Positions 27,211-35,437 of a stretch of 64,000 nucleotides of DNA are shown here, piece after piece. The DNA lies in the NCBI GenBank assembly GCA_039822105.1, contig JBCBMW010000001.1, positions 310,001-374,000 on the forward strand, written 5' to 3'. This DNA comes from Parvularcula sp039822105. GTDB taxonomy: Bacteria > Pseudomonadota > Alphaproteobacteria > Caulobacterales > Parvularculaceae. Position 1 is the first letter of the stretch, and each line of letters begins with the position of its first letter. A model generated the notes under the pieces. It searched no databases. It was given only the letters and a program-made list of their open reading frames with translations, and was not told where the DNA came from. Both the position numbers and the translations under genes were made by a program.

Positions 27211-27268
27211 ACGCCAGTAAGTTGTTCATTTGCAAGGGTTTTCGGGCGCGTTTTTGCGCTCTCAGGGG

Positions 27269-27297
27269 TTGGGATTGAGGCCCAAAACCTCTATATA
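27269..27297 (+). promoter_or_regulatory. Candidate gyrB promoter
   Basis: TTGGGA (27269-27274), a 17-bp spacer and TATATA (27292-27297), about 40 bp before the gyrB start. It is the best-looking pair in the 126-bp recF-gyrB gap. Confidence 0.55.
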
Positions 27298-27336
27298 AAT
27301 CGACGAATCGCGAATTTTTTTGAGAAGACAGAATCC

Positions 27337-29757
27337 ATGGCCTCAGAGGCAGTTCCGGAGACGAATCCGGGCCCAGACGCAGCCGATTACGGCGCGCAAT
27401 CTATCAAAGTTCTGAAGGGGCTCGACGCCGTCCGGAAGCGTCCAGGTATGTATATCGGTGACACCGATGACGGCTCTGGTCTGCATCACATGGTCTATGA
27501 GGTCGTGGACAACGCGATCGACGAAGCCCTCGCAGGCTATTGCGACACCGTGCACGTCATTTTGAACGACGATGGGTCGGTCACTGTGCGCGACAATGGC
27601 CGGGGCATCCCCACGGAGATGCATCCTGGTGAAGGCATGTCGGCGGCTCAGGTCATCATGACCCAGCTGCACGCGGGCGGGAAGTTCGACCAAAACAGCT
27701 ACAAGGTGTCCGGCGGTCTTCACGGTGTGGGTGTTTCTGTCGTGAACGCACTGTCAGAACGGCTGGACCTCAAGATCTGGCGCGGCGGCCACGTGCACGA
27801 GATGCGCTTCGTGCACGGAGAGGCGGAAAAAGATCTCGTCGTCACGGGCGATACAGATGAAAGCGGGACGCAAGTCACCTTTCTGCCGTCCCCGCAAACA
27901 TTCACCCAAACCGAGTTTGACTACGGAACACTTGAGCGCCGCTTGCGGGAGCTCGCCTTCCTGAACTCCGGTCTCAAGATCCTTCTCTGCGACAAGCGCC
28001 GGGCAGAGGTGCAGGAGCTTGAGCTTCACTACGAGGGCGGGCTTACGGAGTTTGTGCGCCATCTCGATGCTTCCAAACAGGCATTGGTCAGTGAGCCAAT
28101 CACCATGACGGCCGAGAAGGATGGCATCACGGTGGAAGTCGCCATGTGGTGGAACGACAGCTACCACGAAAAGGTTCTTCTGTTCACGAACAACATTCCG
28201 CAGCGTGATGGCGGTACGCACCTTGCGGGCTTCCGCGCGGCCCTGACGCGTGTGGTTAACGGCTATGCCACCAGCTCAGGGCTCTTGAAACGGGAGAAGG
28301 TGTCGCTTTCAGGAGACGATGCCCGCGAGGGTCTCACCGCGATTGTGTCGGTGAAAGTCCCTGACCCGAAATTCAGTTCTCAGACCAAGGATAAGCTTGT
28401 CTCGTCGGAGGTGCGTCCGGTGGTGGAAACCGTGGTCGGTCAAGAGCTTGGCACGTGGTTCGAGGAGCATCCCACCGATGCAAAGCGCCTTGTCGGCAAG
28501 GTGATCGAGGCTGCTGCGGCCCGTGAGGCGGCGCGGAAGGCGCGCGAGCTCACCCGCCGTAAGGGTGCGCTCGATGTCTCGTCATTGCCGGGCAAACTGG
28601 CTGACTGCCAAGAGCGTGATCCGGCGAAATCAGAAATCTTCCTGGTCGAGGGCGACTCGGCGGGCGGCTCCGCCAAACAGGCCCGTAACCGTGAGAACCA
28701 GGCGATCCTGCCGCTCCGGGGTAAGATCCTCAATGTCGAACGCGCTCGGTTTGATAAGATGCTCTCAAGCCAAGAGGTCGGGACACTGATCACGGCGCTT
28801 GGCACAGGTATCGGTCGCGATGATTTTGATGCGGATAAATTGCGTTACCACAAGATCGTCATCATGACTGATGCCGATGTCGACGGCGCCCATATCCGGA
28901 CATTGCTGCTCACGTTCTTCTATCGTCAGATGCCAGAGCTTATCCGGCGCGGGCATCTCTATATCGCTCAGCCGCCGCTTTACCGGGTCGAGAAGTCGCG
29001 TTCGCAGCGCTACTTGACCGATGAGAAGGCGCTCGCCGATTATCTTTATGCTGAGGGTGTTGAGGGTGCGGTTCTCACTGATGCCCAAGGTGAACAGCGG
29101 ATGGGCCGGGATCTGGCTGATCTCATTGAGAAAAGCCGTTCGGTCGCACAGCGGGTGGAGGCTTTCCCGTCTTGGATCCGTCGCGATGTGCTGGTGCTCG
29201 CCGCACTTGCCGGCGTGCTTGGTGCTGATGATCCTGCGCCTGAGCAGCTCACGGCACTGGCTGAGCGCCTCGATGCGATCAGTGAGGAGTATGAGCAAGG
29301 CTGGTCCGCTACCTTTGACGCAGGCGACATTGTTCTCGCTCGCGAGGTGCGCGGCGTGCGCGAGGCTTACGTCTTGAACGAAGATCTCCGGGGCGGCGCT
29401 GACGCGCGGCGCTTGTCCGCTGATGCTGAAGCCATCCGCGAGGCTTTTGCGGGCACCTCGACCCTCAAGCGCGGTGAGACAGAAACGCTGGTTTACGGAC
29501 CGCTTGATTTCCTTGAAGCTCTGCGCACCGCTGGCGGCAAAGGTGTCACCATGCAGCGCTATAAGGGCCTTGGTGAAATGAACCCGGAGCAGCTCTGGGA
29601 GACCACCCTCGATGCCAACGCACGGCAGCTTCTCCAGGTGCAAATCGAGGAAGCCGACGAGGCGGACGAGACCTTCAGCAAGCTGATGGGTGACGTGGTC
29701 GAGCCGCGTAAAACCTTTATCCAGACCCGCGCGTTGGAAGCGGAACTCGACCTTTAA
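27337..29757 (+). CDS. gyrB: DNA gyrase subunit B
   Basis: An 806-residue GyrB, the ATPase half of DNA gyrase that introduces negative supercoils. Visible are the GHKL ATP site (DNAIDEA, DNGRGIP, GGLHGVGVSVVNALS), the transducer region (LTAIVSVKVPDPKFSSQTK) and the TOPRIM motif (EGDSAGGSAKQ, DADVDGAHIRTLLL). The C-terminal RTX-free tail ends ALEAELDL. The next gene begins 3 bp after the stop. Confidence 0.98.
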   Translation: MASEAVPETNPGPDAADYGAQSIKVLKGLDAVRKRPGMYIGDTDDGSGLHHMVYEVVDNAIDEALAGYCDTVHVILNDDGSVTVRDNGRGIPTEMHPGEGMSAAQVIMTQLHAGGKFDQNSYKVSGGLHGVGVSVVNALSERLDLKIWRGGHVHEMRFVHGEAEKDLVVTGDTDESGTQVTFLPSPQTFTQTEFDYGTLERRLRELAFLNSGLKILLCDKRRAEVQELELHYEGGLTEFVRHLDASKQALVSEPITMTAEKDGITVEVAMWWNDSYHEKVLLFTNNIPQRDGGTHLAGFRAALTRVVNGYATSSGLLKREKVSLSGDDAREGLTAIVSVKVPDPKFSSQTKDKLVSSEVRPVVETVVGQELGTWFEEHPTDAKRLVGKVIEAAAAREAARKARELTRRKGALDVSSLPGKLADCQERDPAKSEIFLVEGDSAGGSAKQARNRENQAILPLRGKILNVERARFDKMLSSQEVGTLITALGTGIGRDDFDADKLRYHKIVIMTDADVDGAHIRTLLLTFFYRQMPELIRRGHLYIAQPPLYRVEKSRSQRYLTDEKALADYLYAEGVEGAVLTDAQGEQRMGRDLADLIEKSRSVAQRVEAFPSWIRRDVLVLAALAGVLGADDPAPEQLTALAERLDAISEEYEQGWSATFDAGDIVLAREVRGVREAYVLNEDLRGGADARRLSADAEAIREAFAGTSTLKRGETETLVYGPLDFLEALRTAGGKGVTMQRYKGLGEMNPEQLWETTLDANARQLLQVQIEEADEADETFSKLMGDVVEPRKTFIQTRALEAELDL

Positions 29758-29760
29758 GCA

Positions 29761-32235
29761 GTGACGGACGCCGCGGTCCTTCCAAGCCGGTTCCAAGACT
29801 GGTTCAGTGGCCGCGGTTGGCACCTCCGTGATCATCAAGAAGCTGTTCTCAAGGCAGGGCTGGCTGGTCAGTCGGCACTGTTGATCGCGCCAACGGGCGG
29901 CGGGAAAACGCTGGCGGGCTTCTTGCCAAGCCTTGTGGAGCTCGCTGCTGCGCCCAAGAACGAGCGAACGCTGCACACGCTCTACATTTCACCGCTCAAA
30001 GCGCTGGCGGTTGATATCGCACGCAATTTGATGACGCCGGTGGAGGAGATGAAGCTCCCCGTGGTTGTGGAGAGCCGGACCGGCGACACCAAATCCTCCG
30101 TCCGCCAACGACAAAGAACAGCGCCGCCAGATATTCTTCTGACCACGCCGGAACAGTTGTCGCTGCTCTTGGCGCACCCGTCCGCCAACGACCTTTTCTC
30201 GGGCCTTCGATGCGTTGTGCTTGATGAGCTGCACGCGCTCAGGGGGTCGAAGCGGGGTGATCTCCTGTCTCTCGCTCTTGCGCGGCTTTGGACCTTGGCG
30301 CCGGGTATGCGGACGGTTGGCTTGTCAGCGACGGTTGATGACCCTGAGCCTTTGAGGCGCTATCTGGTGCCCCAAAACCAGGGTGATGATGGGCTGGCCG
30401 AGCTGGTGCTGGCCAGGGGCGGCGTCAAGCCGTCGGTCGATGTCTTCACGCCGGGTGAAAACATTCCGTGGTCGGGCCATTCGGGGCGGCATGCTTTTGA
30501 TGCGATTTATGATGCTATCAAATCGCACACCACAACGCTCATCTTCACCAACACGAGGAGCCAGGCGGAGGTCTGCTTTCAAGAGCTCTGGCGGATGAAT
30601 GATGATGCGCTGCCCATCGCCCTCCACCATGGCAGCCTGGAGCGGGAGCAGCGGCAGCGTGTGGAAGCGGCGATGGCGGAGGGCTCCTTGAAGGCGGTCG
30701 TCTGCACTGCGACCCTCGATATGGGCATTGATTGGGGTGCGGTGGATCTTTGCATTTGCCTCGGTGCACCCAAGGGCGCCGCGCGACTGGTGCAGCGGAT
30801 TGGACGCTCCAATCACCGGATGGATGAGCCATCCGAGGCGATGCTTGTCCCTGCGAACCGGTTCGAGGTGCTCGAATGCGTCGCGGCGAAAGAGGCGGTG
30901 GATCAAGGGCTTCTGGACGGTGATCCCTACCAGGGCGGCGCGCTCGATGTTCTGTGTCAACACATTTGGGGCATGGCTGCGGCAGAGCCCTTCTATCCCG
31001 ATCGCTTGTTTGAAGAGATCAAGGGCGCCGCGCCGTACGCTGATCTGATACGTGAGCAGTTTGACGAGGCGCTCGATTTCGTGGCGACGGGCGGATACGC
31101 GATGCGAGCCTATGACCGGTTTCGCCGGATCGTACCGATGCCTGATGGCCGCATGCGGATCAGGGATGCTCGCACGGCGCAGCTTTACCGGTTGAACGCT
31201 GGAACGATCATCGATCTTCCCTCCTATAATGTCCGTTTGGGGAGGATGAAGAAGAAGGACGGTCGCGCCGGCGCGCCGCGAGGTGGCCGGAAGCTTGGTA
31301 CAATTGAGGAGTTTTTCCTGAGCCAGCTCACCCCTGGTGACACCTTTATCTTCGCGGGTGAGGTCCTCCGCCTCGAAGGTGTTCACGATATGGACGTCTA
31401 TGTCACGCGGGCGGCGGGCGAGGAGGTCAAGATCCCGACCTGGGTGGGCGCCAAATTTCCACTGTCGAGCTTTCTTGCCAATCGTGTGCGGACGATGCTG
31501 AACGACCCTGAAACGTGGGGCGGCCTTCCGGACCCCGTCCGTGAGTGGCTCGATCTTCAGCGGCAGAAATCCTATCTGCCGCGCCCAGAAGAGCTCTTGA
31601 TCGAGACGTTCCCGAGGTCCGGGAAACACTTCCTGGTCTGCTATCCTTTTGAAGGGCGGATGGCGCACCAGTCGCTCGGTACCTTGGTGACCCGGCGCCT
31701 CGAACGCTTTGGTCTGCAGCCGCTCGGGTTCTGCCCCACGGAGTATGCGCTTTCTGTTTGGATGCGGAAAGATCCGGCCGGTGTCGATATGGCATCGCTG
31801 TTCGAGGAAGATCTCCTCGGTGACGATCTCGATCTCTGGCTTGCCGACGCGCAGCTGATGAAGCGCACCTTCAGAAACTGTGCGATGATCGCCGGGATGA
31901 TCGAGAAGAACCATCCGGGACAAGAGAAGTCCGGGCGACAGGTGAGCTTCTCAGCAGGGCTGATCTACGATGTCCTCCGCGATCATGAGCCTGACCACAT
32001 CCTGATGAAAGCGGCTTGGACGGACGCATCGGCGGGTTTTCTTGATCTTGGGCGTTTGTCAGAGCTCCTCGCGCGTGTCCGCGGCCATCTCGTGCACCGA
32101 GATCTCGATCGGGTGTCGCCGCTGGCTGTCCCGGTGATGCTGGAAATGGGCCGAGAGAGCGTTCCGGGCGGGGCCAACGAAGCGATTCTTGAGGAGCTCG
32201 AGGCGGAGCTTCTCCAGGAAACGCGCGGTTTGTGA
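29761..32235 (+). CDS. Ligase-associated DEXH-box helicase (Lhr family)
   Basis: An 824-residue superfamily 2 helicase. Motif I is APTGGGKTLAGF (near 41), motif II DELHALRGSKRGD (near 155), motif III GLSATVD, motif V ATLDMGIDWG and motif VI QRIGRSNHR, followed by the Lhr-type C-terminal region. This is the ligase-associated subgroup, usually clustered with an ATP-dependent DNA ligase, an exonuclease and a phosphoesterase; none is here. The GTG start lies 3 bp after gyrB with no clear ribosome-binding site, so translation is probably coupled to gyrB. Confidence 0.9.
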   Translation: MTDAAVLPSRFQDWFSGRGWHLRDHQEAVLKAGLAGQSALLIAPTGGGKTLAGFLPSLVELAAAPKNERTLHTLYISPLKALAVDIARNLMTPVEEMKLPVVVESRTGDTKSSVRQRQRTAPPDILLTTPEQLSLLLAHPSANDLFSGLRCVVLDELHALRGSKRGDLLSLALARLWTLAPGMRTVGLSATVDDPEPLRRYLVPQNQGDDGLAELVLARGGVKPSVDVFTPGENIPWSGHSGRHAFDAIYDAIKSHTTTLIFTNTRSQAEVCFQELWRMNDDALPIALHHGSLEREQRQRVEAAMAEGSLKAVVCTATLDMGIDWGAVDLCICLGAPKGAARLVQRIGRSNHRMDEPSEAMLVPANRFEVLECVAAKEAVDQGLLDGDPYQGGALDVLCQHIWGMAAAEPFYPDRLFEEIKGAAPYADLIREQFDEALDFVATGGYAMRAYDRFRRIVPMPDGRMRIRDARTAQLYRLNAGTIIDLPSYNVRLGRMKKKDGRAGAPRGGRKLGTIEEFFLSQLTPGDTFIFAGEVLRLEGVHDMDVYVTRAAGEEVKIPTWVGAKFPLSSFLANRVRTMLNDPETWGGLPDPVREWLDLQRQKSYLPRPEELLIETFPRSGKHFLVCYPFEGRMAHQSLGTLVTRRLERFGLQPLGFCPTEYALSVWMRKDPAGVDMASLFEEDLLGDDLDLWLADAQLMKRTFRNCAMIAGMIEKNHPGQEKSGRQVSFSAGLIYDVLRDHEPDHILMKAAWTDASAGFLDLGRLSELLARVRGHLVHRDLDRVSPLAVPVMLEMGRESVPGGANEAILEELEAELLQETRGL

Positions 32236-32312
32236 GAGCCTTGCGCTTCTGGTTCACATTTTGCATTGCAGGCCCCAAGTTAAGAGTTTGGTGACCCTGG
32301 GGGACCCCTTCA

Positions 32313-32993
32313 ATGCGTCTGACAGCTTTGGTTTTGGCCGTTTTTTCTCTGGCCGCTTGCGCGTCCAGCGTGCCGCCTGTTCCTGAGACAGGGGCGTTCA
32401 GCGTCAAATACGTGATGATCGACGGCGATTACTTTGTGCGCATTGATAAGGTCGGCGTGAACCGCGTCCTCATTAAGAGCGAAGAGAACCACCTCAACCG
32501 CCGTGACTACAAGCGGACCGACTGGGAGACTTATGCGTCTCGCCTGTTCCCGCAGGACGAAATCAACTTCAACACGCTGCGCCAGCTTCGCGGCTCAAAC
32601 CTGGTGCCCGTTGGCCTCGCGTCGCCCACCCCGAGCGCCGTGCCGCCCTGCGATGAGACAGCCAATCCAGTTTACGCCAAAGAGCAGTCTCGCGTGATCC
32701 GCCGCGCCCCTCGCAGCCAGCCGGGGGACTCGATCACGATGGTCAGCACCTGTCTTCTTCATAAGGGGCTGACCGCGAGCCAGTATTCCGGCATCCACCA
32801 GCGCCCCAACCCCTACAGGTTCCCCACGCGCTATGAAGTGATCGTAGACCTCGATCGCAACGGCACGCCGGAGCAGCGCAACGTTCGCATCCGGAACGTC
32901 TCAAAAGCGACGGTTGGCCAATTCCTCCGCAGTGAGACGATCGTGCCGCGGGACGAGGTCACCTCGCTGATGCTGGGCCTCGACCGGCTCTAA
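32313..32993 (+). CDS. Lipoprotein of unknown function
   Basis: A 226-residue lipoprotein with lipobox SLAAC (Cys near residue 16) after a short signal peptide. The mature part is Arg- and Pro-rich with two Cys, and no known domain is recognisable. A GGGGGACC precedes the ATG. It follows the helicase by 77 bp and is closed by a hairpin at 33009-33031. Likely attached to the outer membrane; function unknown. Confidence 0.75.
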   Translation: MRLTALVLAVFSLAACASSVPPVPETGAFSVKYVMIDGDYFVRIDKVGVNRVLIKSEENHLNRRDYKRTDWETYASRLFPQDEINFNTLRQLRGSNLVPVGLASPTPSAVPPCDETANPVYAKEQSRVIRRAPRSQPGDSITMVSTCLLHKGLTASQYSGIHQRPNPYRFPTRYEVIVDLDRNGTPEQRNVRIRNVSKATVGQFLRSETIVPRDEVTSLMLGLDRL

Positions 32994-33008
32994 GTCGCCG
33001 AAAAAGAG

Positions 33009-33031
33009 GGGCGTTGTGACAAGCAACGCCC
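33009..33031 (+). terminator. Hairpin after the lipoprotein gene
   Basis: Stem GGGCGTTG / CAACGCCC, loop of seven. There is no T-run after it on the plus strand, though an A-run precedes it, so it is a weak or factor-assisted terminator at best. Confidence 0.5.
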
Positions 33032-33191
33032 ACAATCTTTCCAAGACTTCATGTCTTTGTTTTCATACAGTATATTAGAAATCCGACATGTTCGGAGAAG
33101 TGGCCATTTGGTCACAATTTGACCCCTCCTCAGCCTACAATTGTGGTCTATGTGGACACCTGCCTATCCTGGCAGACACGGAGACAATCTG

Positions 33192-33743
33192 ATGAAGACC
33201 CTCACTTTGGCAGCGGCTAGCCTTGCCGCGGCAGCGATGACGCTTGCCCCGGCTTATGCTGATGATCCGTCGAAGGACATGCACGCCGAGGCGCCGACGA
33301 TCGTCGGCGTTGCCACTGGTAATGACGACTTCTCGACGCTTGTTGCAGCGGTCACGGCCGCTGATCTTGTCGAAACGTTGGACGGAGATGGTCCGTTCAC
33401 GGTGTTTGCGCCGGTCAATGCGGCTTTCGATGCGTTGCCCGACGGTATGGTGGATATGCTTCTCCAGGAGGAGAACCAGCCCGCTTTGCGCAACGTGCTC
33501 ACCTATCATGTGGTGGCCGGTAAGGTGAAAGCGGCTGATCTGGTCGCGCTGATCCGGGAAAATGGCGGCGCGACCACCGTGGAGACAGTCGCAGGTGTGA
33601 CCTTCACGGCAGCGATCGTCGATGGCGACGTCACGCTCACCGACCAAGCAGGCAACGCCATCAAAGTGCTGAGCACCGATGTGCCAGCGTCCAATGGTGT
33701 GGTGCACGTGATCGACGGCGTGCTGCTGCCGACGGCGGGCTAA
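33192..33743 (+). CDS. Secreted fasciclin-domain protein
   Basis: A 183-residue protein: Sec signal peptide (to AYADDPS), then one fasciclin (FAS1) domain with FTVFAPVNAAFDALPDG, LTYHVVAGKV and VPASNGVVHVIDGVLLP. FAS1 domains mediate adhesion or binding at cell surfaces. The ATG at 33192 has GGAGA upstream; an earlier frame to 33141 is not needed. Its stop is 3 bp from the convergent DUF302 gene. Confidence 0.93.
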   Translation: MKTLTLAAASLAAAAMTLAPAYADDPSKDMHAEAPTIVGVATGNDDFSTLVAAVTAADLVETLDGDGPFTVFAPVNAAFDALPDGMVDMLLQEENQPALRNVLTYHVVAGKVKAADLVALIRENGGATTVETVAGVTFTAAIVDGDVTLTDQAGNAIKVLSTDVPASNGVVHVIDGVLLPTAG

Positions 33744-33746
33744 GGC

Positions 33747-34271
33747 CTAACTTGCGTCGCCCGTGACCTCGGCGCTCAGCGCGGTGAGGTTGCGGGTGAT
33801 CCCTTCAAGGCGTTGAGCCTGATCGGTGGCCAAGACGGGGAAGGCCCGACCGATCGAAGCCGGTGAAGTGACGGCGAGGTGCGTGACCCCTTCGGCATCC
33901 TCAAAAACGGCTGCCCTCAAAGGCAATTCAGCCGCCATCACCGGCTCAGCCAACATCAGCGGCGTTCCAATCTGCGGCGCCCCAAAAATCACCACGGTGG
34001 CCGGCGGCATGTCGAGCTCAACGGTGGCCGCACCGGCCTGGTGATCGACCGTCGCAAACACCGTGAGGTCCCGGCGATCAATCGCCTCGAACAAACGGTT
34101 GAGGGTGGTGTCGTGATCAAACGCGCTCTCGGTCACGATGTAGCGGGCCTGATCAACGGGTGATTGTTCAGCGGCGGGAGCAGCCACGGGATCGGCGGCC
34201 ACCGGGTCAGCACATGCTGCCACCAGGGCCGCGCCCAAGGCGATCGTCGTCACAGTCACAACACGGTTCAT
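33747..34271 (-). CDS. DUF302-domain lipoprotein
   Basis: A 174-residue lipoprotein with lipobox LVAAC. The mature domain has the DUF302 pattern: SAFDHDTTLNRLFEAIDRRDLTVFATVDH, then VVIFGAPQIGTPLMLAEPV. DUF302 proteins are small periplasmic or secreted domains of unclear role, often in redox or metal contexts. GAGGGG precedes the ATG at 34271. It follows the patatin gene by 26 bp on the same strand and is probably cotranscribed. Confidence 0.9.
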   Translation of the reverse strand: MNRVVTVTTIALGAALVAACADPVAADPVAAPAAEQSPVDQARYIVTESAFDHDTTLNRLFEAIDRRDLTVFATVDHQAGAATVELDMPPATVVIFGAPQIGTPLMLAEPVMAAELPLRAAVFEDAEGVTHLAVTSPASIGRAFPVLATDQAQRLEGITRNLTALSAEVTGDAS

Positions 34272-34297
34272 GGCAAAGCCCCTCAATCGTACCGCAG

Positions 34298-35266
34298 CTA
34301 TCGCGCTGCATCTCGTTCTTCGCGCAAAGCCACCAATTGGTCACGGACATCCATGGCAGCAAGATAGCCGCGCTCTTCAATTTCAGCATGTTGGTGAAAA
34401 GCTGCTGGCGAAAGATCGCTGAGGTCGGGTTTGATCCGCACATCGGCGACATCGATCCTGGCGCGCGCCTCGGCGAGGTGGACCTGCACGATGTCGAGCG
34501 TTGCTGCGGCGGTCTCAAAGAGATGCGGCTTCGCCTGGGACTTCGCCTTGGCCATCGCGATTTCGCGGCCGACATAGTCTCTCGTCTCGCGCAAGAGATT
34601 GACCACCGCGTCGGGCAGTGGGCTCTCGTTGGGCGGCTGCGGTTTGGGCTCGACCACGGTGATCTCCCGCGTGTCCGGCCGATCGAAACGGGAGAGGGTC
34701 GCGGCCAAGGTGTTGAGATCCACGGCGATCACCCGGTCAGCGCCGAGGGCATGGGCCAGGCTGACCGGAACCGGATTCGATGTGGCGCCGTCGATCATCC
34801 AGCGCTCGATCCCATCCACCGTGACCGGCGCTGCCTGCAGCACCATGGGGATCGAGGCGGAGGCGCGGGCGGCATCGAGCACCGAACCCTTGGTCAGCCA
34901 GACCTCTTGACCGGTGGCGAGGTCGGTTGCGACCGCGCCCCAAGGCTTCTCAAGCTCTTCGATGCTCTTGTCCGCATAGCGGAAGGTCTCGATGGCGCGG
35001 TCGGGGTTGATGAAACCGCCTGCGCCCAGGCGGATCGCGAACTGGCTGAGCGCGCCGATCGGGCCGATCTCCCGGCCCCAGGCGAGGAACTCTTCCCAGA
35101 TCCCAAGCCGCCGCGCGGCTGAGACCAGCGCGCCCGCTGAGCACCCTGCCTCGATATCGACCTCGAGGCCGAGCTCCTCAAAGGCGCGCAAGACGCCCAC
35201 ATGCGCCCATCCGCGGGCGCCGCCGGAGCCCCACGCCATGCCAAGTTTTATCTGCGGTTCAGTCAT
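34298..35266 (-). CDS. Patatin-like phospholipase, RssA-like
   Basis: A 322-residue patatin-family protein. Oxyanion loop GSGGARGWAHVGVL (near 13), nucleophile elbow GCSAGAL (near 41), aspartate in WMIDGATSNPVP (near 158). The first half looks like RssA/YchK proteins; a charged, Ala-rich C-terminal tail of about 100 residues is extra. No signal peptide. It is divergent from the CckA-like kinase, with a 171-bp shared regulatory gap. Confidence 0.9.
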   Translation of the reverse strand: MTEPQIKLGMAWGSGGARGWAHVGVLRAFEELGLEVDIEAGCSAGALVSAARRLGIWEEFLAWGREIGPIGALSQFAIRLGAGGFINPDRAIETFRYADKSIEELEKPWGAVATDLATGQEVWLTKGSVLDAARASASIPMVLQAAPVTVDGIERWMIDGATSNPVPVSLAHALGADRVIAVDLNTLAATLSRFDRPDTREITVVEPKPQPPNESPLPDAVVNLLRETRDYVGREIAMAKAKSQAKPHLFETAAATLDIVQVHLAEARARIDVADVRIKPDLSDLSPAAFHQHAEIEERGYLAAMDVRDQLVALREERDAAR

Positions 35267-35291
35267 GAGGTCCTAACGTGAGTTAAAAGCA

Positions 35292-35327
35292 TAAGATTCT
35301 CGCAAGGAATCTTAATCAAGGAGTAAC
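35292..35327 (+). promoter_or_regulatory. GANTC inverted repeat overlapping a CtrA-like site upstream of cckA
   Basis: TAAGATTC (35292-35299) and GAATCTTA (35307-35314) form a perfect 8-bp inverted repeat; each arm contains a GANTC CcrM site. Its right arm overlaps TTAA-N7-GTAAC (35312-35327), one mismatch from the CtrA consensus TTAA-N7-TTAAC. It lies about 110 bp before cckA and could also serve the divergent patatin. Confidence 0.55.
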
Positions 35328-35437
35328 GCTGGACTGCGACTCAGAACAGGTGAGGATTCCGGGAAAAGATCCCGGCGACTGGTCGCGGCAGAAGCCACAA
35401 GATCAGCGCGTCGGTCCCGGTTCAAAGCGAGGACATC

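Noticed and set aside
28765..29976. 403-codon open frame antisense to gyrB
   Set aside because: Overlaps conserved gyrB and the helicase start; no motif or ribosome-binding site.
30325..31923. 532-codon open frame antisense to the helicase
   Set aside because: Shadow of a GC-rich real gene; the plus-strand product has all helicase motifs.
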